Below are positions 7,892 to 14,130 of a stretch of 64,000 nucleotides of DNA, piece by piece (the first letter of the stretch is position 1; the number at the start of each line of letters is the position of its first letter). The notes under the pieces are model-generated. The model was not told the DNA's origin and searched no databases. It saw nothing but the letters and a program-made list of their open reading frames with translations. Origin of the DNA: DASYLJ01 sp964432595. Lineage in GTDB: Bacteria; Desulfobacterota; Binatia; DP-6. A program made the translations under genes and the position numbers. The DNA is taken from NCBI GenBank assembly GCA_964432595.1, contig CAYSOF010000018.1, positions 73,729 through 137,728 of the forward strand. Direction: 5' to 3'.

Positions 7892-8409
7892 GCGTCTCCC
7901 CCACAAGCGTCGCACGCGGTGACCGCGCGCGGCGTCGCCGCTTCGTACCGTCCCGCCGCGAGATCGAGACGATGCCCGCGTCCCCGCGCCGGCGGGACGA
8001 GCACGGCGCAGAGCACCTCGTTGGCGACCAGGGCGCCGAGCGCCTGCGCCGCGATGCCGTCGAGCACGTGATCGACGGCGCCGTCGATCGGCGCGTCGTC
8101 GAGACAGAGGCCGCACGGCCGCCCGACGAGCGTCCACACGCTGCCTCCCGCGCCGTGTACCGTGGCGCGCACGAGGACCGTACCGGGCGCCGTCGCGGGG
8201 CAGGGCCCGCCGATCGAGACGACGACGTCGCCGCCGTCGCACGTCGTGCGGACGCCGGCGCGCACCAGCAGGTCGCGTGCGACGCACGCGACCGGACCGT
8301 CGCCGGCGATGGCGACGCGCGTCGCCATGAGGCGCTCCTGGCCGCGACCGCCGACCTCGGGGAGGAGGATCTGGCGGCTCCACCGTTCGATGTCGGCGTC
8401 GCCCAGCAT
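7888..8409 (-). CDS. Shrunken ThiF/MoeB-like pseudo-E1 protein
   Basis: A 173-aa protein that starts exactly like a ThiF/MoeB E1 enzyme (RWSRQILLPEVGGRGQERL, residues 9-27) and ends like one. CxxC pairs at Cys99/Cys102 and Cys166/Cys169 correspond to the structural zinc site. GIAAQALGALVANEVL resembles the helix that follows the catalytic cysteine in the family. The middle is missing: there is no GxGGxG nucleotide loop (only AGDGPVA), no DxxxxxNLxRQ segment and no catalytic cysteine. It cannot be an active adenylyltransferase alone. Arg12 aligns with MoeB Arg14, which in the MoeB dimer reaches the partner's ATP site. It overlaps both neighbours and sits in the same operon as an E1 lacking this arm, so a heterodimer is inferred. 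Confidence 0.82.
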   Translation of the reverse strand: MLGDADIERWSRQILLPEVGGRGQERLMATRVAIAGDGPVACVARDLLVRAGVRTTCDGGDVVVSIGGPCPATAPGTVLVRATVHGAGGSVWTLVGRPCGLCLDDAPIDGAVDHVLDGIAAQALGALVANEVLCAVLVPPARGRGHRLDLAAGRYEAATPRAVTACDACGGDA

Positions 8410-8732
8410 CACTCGATGACGTTCTTTTCGATGGGCTCGACGGTGACGCCCTTCTCGCGCAGCCACGTGATGCCACGCTCGATCGCTTCCTCGGTGCCGT
8501 CGAGCTCGATGGCGATGATGCCGATCTCCTCGCTCACGCTGGCGCTGCGGATGTTGAACACGAGGTCGAACGTGTGGCTCAGCAGGTAGATGAGCGGCTC
8601 CTTCACGAGCGGCTTCGGATACGTCAGGTAGAGCTTCACGCGCGTCTGCTGGCCCGCGGCCTGCCCACTGATCTTGGCACGCGTCGGCTTCACGATCGCC
8701 TTTGCCACCGTCTTTCCACCCGTGCGGCTCAT
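8409..8732 (-). CDS. Stand-alone NIL domain protein
   Basis: A 107-aa protein: a basic N-terminal tail of about 30 residues, then a NIL-type ferredoxin-like fold (VKLYLTYPKPLVKEPLIYLL, FNIRSASVSEEIGIIAIEL, AIERGITWLREKGVTVEPI). NIL domains are best known at the C-terminus of the methionine importer ATPase MetN. They also occur in NIL-ferredoxin proteins used in methanogen homocysteine synthesis. Here there are no cysteines, so no iron-sulfur cluster. The start overlaps the CysM-like stop (ATGA) and its own stop overlaps the pseudo-E1 start (TGATG). Inside a SAM-riboswitch operon, a role in sensing or binding a sulfur amino acid is plausible. Confidence 0.85.
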   Translation of the reverse strand: MSRTGGKTVAKAIVKPTRAKISGQAAGQQTRVKLYLTYPKPLVKEPLIYLLSHTFDLVFNIRSASVSEEIGIIAIELDGTEEAIERGITWLREKGVTVEPIEKNVIE

Positions 8733-9706
8733 CCCAGATTCCTCCACCCGTGCCAGAGGTTCGTCGAGAGGTAGCGGTCGCCGAAGTCGGCGAACAGCAC
8801 CACGATGGTGCCGTCCGTGAGCGTTCGCGCAACCTCCAGCGCGGCGACGTGCGCGGCGCCGCACGACTGCCCGACGAGCAATCCCTCCTCGCGCCCGAGT
8901 CGATAGACCATGTTGTACGCGTCGTCGGTCTCGATGCCGATCTTCCGGTCGAGCTCCTGCTCCTTGAAGATGCCCGGCACGATGGACGACGCCATGTGCT
9001 TGAGCCCCTCGAGCCCGTGGAACGCGTCGGCCGGCTCCGCAGCGACGACCTGGATCGCCCGGTTCTGCGTCTTGAGATAGCGCCCCGTGCCCATGACGGT
9101 ACCGCCGGTACCGATGCCGGTGACGAAATGCGTGACGCGCCCCTCGGTCTGCCGCCAGATCTCCGGCCCCGTGCTCTCGAAGTGCGCGAGCGGGTTGGCC
9201 TCGTTGAAGTACTGATCCGGCTTCCAATAACGCTCGCGGTCGCCGGCGAGGATCGTCCGGCAGAGACGAATGGCGCCGTCCGAGCCCTCGAGCGGATCGC
9301 TGAAGATCGCCTTCGCGCCGAACGCCGAGACGACCTGCTTCCGCTCGCGGCTGACGTTCTCCGGCATCACCAGCTCGACGGGAAACCCGAGCGCCGCCCC
9401 GATCATCGCGAGCGCGATGCCGGTGTTACCGGACGTCGAGTCGAGAATGGTCTTCCCGGCGACGAGATGCCCCTGCCGAATGCCCTCCTGGATCATCTTG
9501 AGGGCAGGTCGATCCTTGACGGAGCCGCCCGGATTGAATCCCTCGAGCTTGGCGAAGATGCGCACGCCCGCCGGCACGCCGTCGCGTACCCGCCGCAGCT
9601 CGACCAACGGCGTGTTGCCGATGAGCTGCAACACGGACGGCGAAACGACGGGCCCAGCCGACGGTGCGGTCGGCCCCGACAGAACCGCGTGCGCACTCCG
9701 ACTCAT
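8729..9706 (-). CDS. CysM/CysK-like PLP-dependent cysteine synthase
   Basis: A 325-aa fold-type II PLP enzyme. LIGNTPLVEL starts the core, Lys64 in NPGGSVKDRPA is the Schiff-base lysine, STSGNTG holds the substrate carboxylate and GIGTGGTVMGTGRYL binds the cofactor phosphate. Such enzymes replace the beta leaving group of O-acetylserine or O-phosphoserine with sulfide or a thiocarboxylated carrier. The carrier gene directly upstream makes the mycobacterial CysO-CysM pair the closest known model. The ATG at 9706 has no clear Shine-Dalgarno, and the 113-base gap before it contains a two-hairpin element, so expression may be tuned separately from the upstream genes. Cystathionine beta-synthase activity cannot be excluded. 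Confidence 0.9.
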   Translation of the reverse strand: MSRSAHAVLSGPTAPSAGPVVSPSVLQLIGNTPLVELRRVRDGVPAGVRIFAKLEGFNPGGSVKDRPALKMIQEGIRQGHLVAGKTILDSTSGNTGIALAMIGAALGFPVELVMPENVSRERKQVVSAFGAKAIFSDPLEGSDGAIRLCRTILAGDRERYWKPDQYFNEANPLAHFESTGPEIWRQTEGRVTHFVTGIGTGGTVMGTGRYLKTQNRAIQVVAAEPADAFHGLEGLKHMASSIVPGIFKEQELDRKIGIETDDAYNMVYRLGREEGLLVGQSCGAAHVAALEVARTLTDGTIVVLFADFGDRYLSTNLWHGWRNLG

Positions 9707-9724
9707 GTCATGCGTACCACGCAT

Positions 9725-9818
9725 GGCGCGCCGGCTTCGCCGGCCGCGCCACGAGGCTCGCGCGGAAACGACAGCGCCACGCTCGCGTTCCTCCGGCCCA
9801 AGACATGGTCTTGGGCCG
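9725..9818. repeat. Two-hairpin repeat element, copy 1
   Basis: Hairpin A (9725-9750) is a GGCGCG/CGCGCC outer stem plus a CCGGC/GCCGG inner stem around TTC, with one bulged C. Hairpin B (9794-9818) is an 11-bp stem, CGGCCCAAGAC with GTCTTGGGCCG, around ATG. The spacer is 43 bases. The same pair recurs inverted at 40704-40793 with compensatory stem changes, and hairpin B alone recurs at 45767-45789. It lies between the sulfur carrier and cysM genes, two bases beyond the carrier stop. Confidence 0.75.
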
Positions 9819-9819
9819 A

Positions 9820-10095
9820 TTAGTTTCCGCCGGCGATCGCCGGAACGATGGAGAGCTCGTCGGTGGGTTTCACCGGCGTGTCGAGATGCTGGAGGAACCG
9901 GATGTCCTCGCCGTTGACGAAGACGTTGACGAAGCGCCGGACCTGGCCGCCCTCGTCGCAGATGCGGTCCTTGATGCCGGGGTAGCGCGTGTCGAGGTCC
10001 GCGATGACCGCTGCGACGGTGGCTCCGTCGGCCTCGACGGCTTCGGCGCCCGACGTGTACTTGCGCAGCGGGGTCGGTACTCTCACCTGACTCAT
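9820..10095 (-). CDS. MoaD/ThiS-family sulfur carrier protein (CysO-like) with residue after Gly-Gly
   Basis: A 91-aa beta-grasp protein. The opening VRVPTPLRKYTSG, the middle RFVNVFVNGEDIRF and the ending LSIVPAIAGG closely follow mycobacterial CysO. Such carriers are adenylated on the terminal glycine by an E1 enzyme and then thiocarboxylated to donate sulfur. Here one Asn (residue 91) follows Gly89-Gly90, so that residue would have to be removed first, as known for QbsE and HcyS carriers that depend on JAMM proteases. No JAMM gene is seen nearby. The ATG at 10095 has a strong GGAGGAAT Shine-Dalgarno, which rules out the longer upstream start. Confidence 0.92.
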   Translation of the reverse strand: MSQVRVPTPLRKYTSGAEAVEADGATVAAVIADLDTRYPGIKDRICDEGGQVRRFVNVFVNGEDIRFLQHLDTPVKPTDELSIVPAIAGGN

Positions 10096-10145
10096 GATGG
10101 CGATTCCTCCTGTGAGTTGCCAGACGGGACGGCCCCGCCGGCGGG

Positions 10146-11414
10146 TCAACCGGCCGACACCTCGCGGCTGTCGCGCAGGCGCGCGAACAGGTCATCGAAG
10201 TCGGCGAGGCGTGCGGGGATCTGGAAGGGTTGCTCGACGGAGCCGAGCACGGCTTCGAGCGTCTTGTAGCCGTTGCCGGTGACGCTGACGACGATCGACT
10301 CGTCGCGCGGGATGCGGCCCTGGGCGATGAGCTTCTTCGCGACCGCGACGGTGGTGCCGCCCGCGGTCTCGGTGAAGATGCCCTCGGTGCGGGCGAGGAG
10401 CTTGATGGCCTCGACGATTTCCGCGTCGGTGACGCTCTCGCCCCAGCCGCCGGACTCGCGCACGGCCTTCAGGACGTAGAAGCCGTCGGCCGGATTGCCG
10501 ATGGCGATCGACTTCGCGATCGTCTGCGGCTTCACCGGCGTGATCAGGTCGGTGTTCTTGTGCATCGCCTGGATCACGGGCGCGCAGCCGCCGGCCTGCG
10601 CCGAGTAGATCTTGAAATCGCCGTCGACGAGGCCCAGCTCGCGGAACTCCTTGAACGCCTTGGCGACCTTCGGGAGGATCGTCCCGCCGGCCGTGGGCAC
10701 GATGACGTGCTTCGGCAGCTTCCAGCCGAGTTGCTCGACGATCTCGAAGCCGTACGTCTTCGCGCCCTCGGTGTAGTACGGGCGCATGTTGATGTTGACG
10801 AACGCCCATCCGTACTTGTCGGCAATCTCGCTGCACAGCCGGTTGACGTCGTCGTAGTTGCCACGGATCGCGACGGCGCGCGGGCCGTAGATCGTGGAGC
10901 CGATCACCTTGCCCTGCTCGAGGTCGTCGGGGATGAAGATGTAGCAGTTGAGCCCGGCGCGCGCGGCGTGCGCCGACACCGAGTTCGCGAGGTTCCCCGT
11001 CGACGCGCACGATACGGTGTCGAAGCCGAACTCCATCGCCTTCGAGATCGCCACGGAGACGACGCGGTCTTTGTAGGAGAACGACGGATGGTTCACCGAG
11101 TCGTCCTTGACCCACAGCTCCTTCACGCCGAGCACGGCGGCGAGCCGATCGGCGCGCACGAGCGGCGTGTACCCGGAGTAGAGCCCGATCTTCGGCTCGC
11201 CGTCGACCGGCAGCAGCTCGCGATAGCGCCACAGGTTGCGCGGGCGGCTCTCGATGAGCTCGCGCGTCAGCACCTTGCGGATCGCGCCGTAGTCGTAGCG
11301 CACCTCGAGCGGGCCGAAGCACGTCTCGCAGACGTGCAGCGGGGCGACCGGAGTCTCGGCGCCGCACTCGCGACAGCGCAGACCGGTGACGTAGCTCCGC
11401 GGTGTGTTGCTCAT
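10146..11414 (-). CDS. thrC: Threonine synthase-like PLP enzyme with N-terminal zinc ribbon
   Basis: A 422-aa fold-type II PLP enzyme of the threonine synthase family, which converts O-phosphohomoserine to threonine. A zinc-ribbon-like N-terminus (Cys14, Cys17, Cys29, Cys32) is typical of one bacterial ThrC branch. Lys115 in HPSFSYKDRVV is the PLP lysine, CASTGNLANSVSA is the substrate loop, and PTAGGTILPK and SVTGNGYKT complete the site. The ATG at 11414 overlaps the E1 stop (ATGA). Being in a SAM-riboswitch operon with a sulfur carrier is odd for a plain threonine enzyme. It may instead use O-phosphohomoserine with thiocarboxylate sulfur to make homocysteine. That is a hypothesis; true threonine synthase remains the default. 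Confidence 0.88.
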   Translation of the reverse strand: MSNTPRSYVTGLRCRECGAETPVAPLHVCETCFGPLEVRYDYGAIRKVLTRELIESRPRNLWRYRELLPVDGEPKIGLYSGYTPLVRADRLAAVLGVKELWVKDDSVNHPSFSYKDRVVSVAISKAMEFGFDTVSCASTGNLANSVSAHAARAGLNCYIFIPDDLEQGKVIGSTIYGPRAVAIRGNYDDVNRLCSEIADKYGWAFVNINMRPYYTEGAKTYGFEIVEQLGWKLPKHVIVPTAGGTILPKVAKAFKEFRELGLVDGDFKIYSAQAGGCAPVIQAMHKNTDLITPVKPQTIAKSIAIGNPADGFYVLKAVRESGGWGESVTDAEIVEAIKLLARTEGIFTETAGGTTVAVAKKLIAQGRIPRDESIVVSVTGNGYKTLEAVLGSVEQPFQIPARLADFDDLFARLRDSREVSAG

Positions 11415-12151
11415 TGACTGGCACTCCTTCTGGCGGCGCCGGAGGGGACGCCGCACGTGGCGCAGGCGGAATGACGGGTGACCGGGACGCTGCGCCAGCT
11501 CCCGGCCTTGGTGTCGATGGTGAGCAGCGAATCGGCGAACGTCGGGGCGTCGCCGCGCAGCACCCGCACGGCCTCGGCCGCCTGCAGCGTGCCCGCGAGC
11601 ACGACGGCGGGGCCCAGCACGCCGGCTTCCTGGCACGACGCGACCTCGTCGGGCGGCGGCGGTTCCTCGAAGACGCAGCGGTAGCACGCGGTCGCGCCCG
11701 GCAGCACCGTCAGCAGCTGGGCGTGGAACCCGATGGCGCCGGCGTGGACGAGCGGGATACCGGCGGCCACCGCGGCGTCGTTCACGACGAACTTCATGGC
11801 GACCGTGTCGGTCCCGTCGACGATCACGTCGACGTCGCGCAGCACCTCGAGCTCGCCGGCGAAGCGTGCACGGATCGGCTCGACCCGCAGGGCGGGGTGC
11901 CGGTCGCGCAGCCGGCGCGCGGCGGCGTCGACCTTCGCACTGCCCACGTCGCCGTCGTCGTAGAGCGGCTGGCGATGCAGGTTCGACGGCTCGACGGCGT
12001 CGGGATCGACCAGCCGGACCCGTCCGACGCCGGCTCCCGCGAGCGCTGAAGCGGCGGGGGCGCCGAGGCCGCCGACACCGATCACGAGGACGCGAGATCG
12101 TCCGATGTCGGTCGCGGGCTGGCGGGTCGGAATGGTGGTCGTTTGGTGCAT
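11411..12151 (-). CDS. E1-like adenylyltransferase (HesA/MoeB/ThiF family) lacking the N-terminal arm
   Basis: A 246-aa E1-like enzyme that would adenylate the C-terminus of the sulfur carrier. GVGGLG (25-30) is the nucleotide loop, LVDPDAVEPSNLHRQ gives Arg60, SAKVDAA gives Lys73 and VDGTD supplies the magnesium-binding Asp. CYRC (156-159) and CATC (230-233) bind zinc. Cys173 in ASCQEAGVLGP aligns with the catalytic cysteine of MoeB. The N-terminus MHQTTTIPTRQPATDIGRSR is short and has no RYxRQI arm, and the in-frame sequence back to the preceding stop does not supply one. It is the first gene behind the SAM-I riboswitch and probably works with the pseudo-E1 at 7888-8409. Confidence 0.92.
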   Translation of the reverse strand: MHQTTTIPTRQPATDIGRSRVLVIGVGGLGAPAASALAGAGVGRVRLVDPDAVEPSNLHRQPLYDDGDVGSAKVDAAARRLRDRHPALRVEPIRARFAGELEVLRDVDVIVDGTDTVAMKFVVNDAAVAAGIPLVHAGAIGFHAQLLTVLPGATACYRCVFEEPPPPDEVASCQEAGVLGPAVVLAGTLQAAEAVRVLRGDAPTFADSLLTIDTKAGSWRSVPVTRHSACATCGVPSGAARRSASQ

Positions 12152-12153
12152 GT

Positions 12154-12187
12154 GGTGACGCTCCAGCGTGGAGTAGAGGGCGTCACC
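12154..12187 (-). promoter_or_regulatory. Riboswitch expression platform: hairpin sequestering the E1 start region
   Basis: On the minus strand GGTGACG (12187-12181) pairs with CGTCACC (12160-12154), and inside it CTCCA pairs with TGGAG. The GGAG in the inner stem is the only Shine-Dalgarno-like sequence before the ATG at 12151 (9-base spacing). No U-run follows, so translational rather than transcriptional control is suggested. Confidence 0.6.
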
Positions 12188-12197
12188 AGCGTGCGAT

Positions 12198-12312
12198 CCT
12201 TATCTTTCGCGTTCCCTCCGGGGAGGGTCGTCGCGTCGGAATTAGCACCGGAATCACGAGGACCGGTTGCTGTGGCATCGCAGGGCCGGGCCCTCCGCCA
12301 CTCTGGATAAGG
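12198..12312 (-). promoter_or_regulatory. SAM-I (S-box) riboswitch aptamer
   Basis: Read on the minus strand, the 115-base segment carries the S-box landmarks in order: P1 strand CCTTATC, CAGAGTGG, GGAGGGCCCGGCCC, GATGCCACAGCAACC, GGTGCTAATTCC, a P4-like CCTCCCCGGAGG, then GAAAGATAAGG closing P1 (7 bp, 12312-12306 with 12204-12198). These match the SAM-I consensus core, including the kink-turn and pseudoknot segments. S-box RNAs bind S-adenosylmethionine and switch off methionine and cysteine genes. This one precedes the sulfur-carrier operon by 46 bases. Confidence 0.93.
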
Positions 12313-12340
12313 TATGTAAAGTTCGTTCTCTCGGCCGCCG

Positions 12341-12369
12341 ACCTAACCCGAAGGCGGACGATGTGTCAA
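12341..12369 (-). promoter_or_regulatory. Likely sigma-70 promoter of the riboswitch operon
   Basis: A perfect -35 box TTGACA at 12369-12364 is followed, after 17 bases, by a weak -10 candidate TTAGGT at 12346-12341. Transcription would begin about 20 bases before the riboswitch P1 stem. It lies immediately downstream of bamD, which ends at 12380, so the sulfur operon is probably not simply a continuation of bamD transcription. Confidence 0.45.
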
Positions 12370-12379
12370 ATCTGTCGCC

Positions 12380-13261
12380 TCAGAAGCCCCCGCCGAGCGG
12401 GTTCGGGCCGGTGTTCTGGCCTTTGTCGGGATAGGCCGACACCGTGCTCGGGACGTCCAGGCGGTTCTCGAGGGTGCTCATCGCCTGGATGCGGTCGACG
12501 AGCCGGGGCAGGGGGTCGCTGGCCAGCACCGTCGGGCCGACGTCGCCGAGCTGCTGCTTCGCCTCGACGCCGAGGGGGGTGTTCGGGTGATGGTAGGCGA
12601 GCGTCGCGAGCGCGAGCGTGGCCTCCTCGGGCTCGTCGCGCTTCGCGTACGCCTTCGCGAACTCGTACAGCGCGTCGGCCGTCGCGTTCGACTCGGGATA
12701 CTCGCGCAGGAGGCCGCTCAGCCGCGACTCGGCGGCGCGCAGACTGCCCCGCTTCAGGTAGAACTCGGCCACGCCCGCGTCGTGGTCGGCGAGGATGGCA
12801 CGGCACTCCTGGATGCGCAGGCGCGCGCGGTCGGCCCACGGCGTGTTCGGATAGCGGTCGGCGATGTTCTTGAACGACGCCATCGCCTGCGTGATCGCCT
12901 GCGTGTCGCGGTCCGCCGTCTTGTGCTGGGCGACGTAGGCCATGCCGCGGCGGTACTCGATCTCGGCCAGGTTCGGGCTGGTCGGATGCATGCGCTCGAA
13001 GTCGGCGAACGCCGCGATCGCCTCCGGATAGCGCTCGCTGTAGTAGTACGCCTGCGCGATCTTGAGCTCGGCCTGCTCGGCGTTCTCGTCGAACGGGTAC
13101 TGGTCGAGCAGCGCCTTGTACTTGTCGACGGCCAGCTCGTACGCGCCGTCGTTCATCGCCGCGTTGCCTTCCTCCCACAGCGTGCCGGCCGGGATGACGG
13201 GCTTCTTGGCGGCGCAGGCCGCAAGCAGCGTGACGGCGAGGAGGACGGCGACGGAGCGCAT
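12380..13261 (-). CDS. bamD: Outer membrane protein assembly lipoprotein BamD
   Basis: A 293-aa TPR lipoprotein of the BAM complex, which inserts beta-barrel proteins into the outer membrane. The lipobox LLAAC makes Cys18 the lipidated residue, which supports the ATG at 13261 over an upstream in-frame ATG. Five TPR-like units run from about residue 25 to 250: LWEEGNAAMNDGAYELAVDKYKAL, a second with AEQAELKIAQAYYYSERYPEA, and a third with EIEYRRGMAY. The C-terminal 45 residues are low-complexity and Gly/Pro-rich. It points away from the ECF transporter genes and towards the sulfur operon. Confidence 0.93.
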   Translation of the reverse strand: MRSVAVLLAVTLLAACAAKKPVIPAGTLWEEGNAAMNDGAYELAVDKYKALLDQYPFDENAEQAELKIAQAYYYSERYPEAIAAFADFERMHPTSPNLAEIEYRRGMAYVAQHKTADRDTQAITQAMASFKNIADRYPNTPWADRARLRIQECRAILADHDAGVAEFYLKRGSLRAAESRLSGLLREYPESNATADALYEFAKAYAKRDEPEEATLALATLAYHHPNTPLGVEAKQQLGDVGPTVLASDPLPRLVDRIQAMSTLENRLDVPSTVSAYPDKGQNTGPNPLGGGF

Positions 13262-13353
13262 CGGCACGACGTAGAGGATGGGTCCCCGGGAGTCAACGCG
13301 GGTCGCCGCGCGGTTGAAGCGCCCGGGCGGGCCCGCCATAAGCACCGCGACCC

Positions 13354-14130
13354 GTGAGCGAGCTCTTCGGCATGTGGCGGAACACGCGGATGGTGGTGCT
13401 CACCGCCATCTGCGCGGCGCTTTACGCGGCCATCCTGATCCCGTTCAAGATCGTCCCGCTGATCCCGGGCATCACCGAGTTCCGGCCGGCGAACGCGGTG
13501 CCCGTCGTCTGCTCGCTGCTGTTCGGCCCGGCGGCCGCCTGGGGTGCCGCCTTCGGCAACCTGATCGGCGACTTCTTCGGGGGGCTCGGACCCGGCGACC
13601 TCTTCGGGTTCACCGGCAACCTGCTGTACGGCCTCGTGCCGTACCTCGTGCGCGACGCGGTGACGACGGCCTCGCCGGTGCCGCGACGCCCGCTCGGCTG
13701 GATCGCCCTCCTCGCGCTGATCGGGCTCGCCAGCATGCTCTGCGCGACGGTCGTCGGCTGGGGGCTGCAGATCCTGGGCTTCCAGGTCTTCACGGTCCTG
13801 GCGACGCTGGTGCTCTTCAACAACTTCGTGACGGCGGCGGTGCTGGCGCCGATGCTGCTGGTCGTTCTCCAGCCGCGCGTCGCGCGCGCGCGGCTGTCGT
13901 ACCGCGATCTGCTCGGCCCGCGCGCGCCGCTGCCGCGCTGGCGGCGCGCGCTCGGCGTCGCCGCCGTGATCGCGGGGACGGTGGGCGGCTTCGCCGCGGG
14001 ACAGCTCATCTCGTCGCACCAGTGGGCGGCGCCCTGGGTCGGCGCCGCGTCGGGATCGGGCGCGTGGGAGGTCGGGCTGGGCGTGCTGCCGTTCCTGCTC
14101 GTCGCGGTCGCCGGGTTGGCGCTGCTGTGA
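13354..14130 (+). CDS. ECF transporter substrate-binding (S) component
   Basis: A 258-aa integral membrane protein with about six hydrophobic helices. The segment EFRPANAVPVVCSLLFGP followed by AAAWGAAFGNLIGDFFGG resembles QueT/CblT-like S components of energy-coupling-factor importers. Those bind a vitamin or precursor and dock on the EcfT-EcfA energising module. The next two genes are exactly that module, overlapping by 4 bases each, so the set is a group I (dedicated) ECF importer. Start is GTG at 13354. The substrate cannot be told: queuosine precursors and cobalamin-type compounds are possibilities, and no diagnostic riboswitch precedes it. Confidence 0.8.
   Translation: MSELFGMWRNTRMVVLTAICAALYAAILIPFKIVPLIPGITEFRPANAVPVVCSLLFGPAAAWGAAFGNLIGDFFGGLGPGDLFGFTGNLLYGLVPYLVRDAVTTASPVPRRPLGWIALLALIGLASMLCATVVGWGLQILGFQVFTVLATLVLFNNFVTAAVLAPMLLVVLQPRVARARLSYRDLLGPRAPLPRWRRALGVAAVIAGTVGGFAAGQLISSHQWAAPWVGAASGSGAWEVGLGVLPFLLVAVAGLALL

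Noticed and set aside
8476..10195. Long upstream extensions of the NIL, CysM-like and radical SAM frames
   Set aside because: The extensions read through neighbouring genes out of frame and have Arg-rich shadow composition. Overlapping ATGA/GTGA starts with family N-termini fit better.
13262..13353. A riboswitch ahead of the ECF transporter to reveal its substrate
   Set aside because: The 92-base divergent gap has no recognisable preQ1, cobalamin, TPP or other aptamer core.
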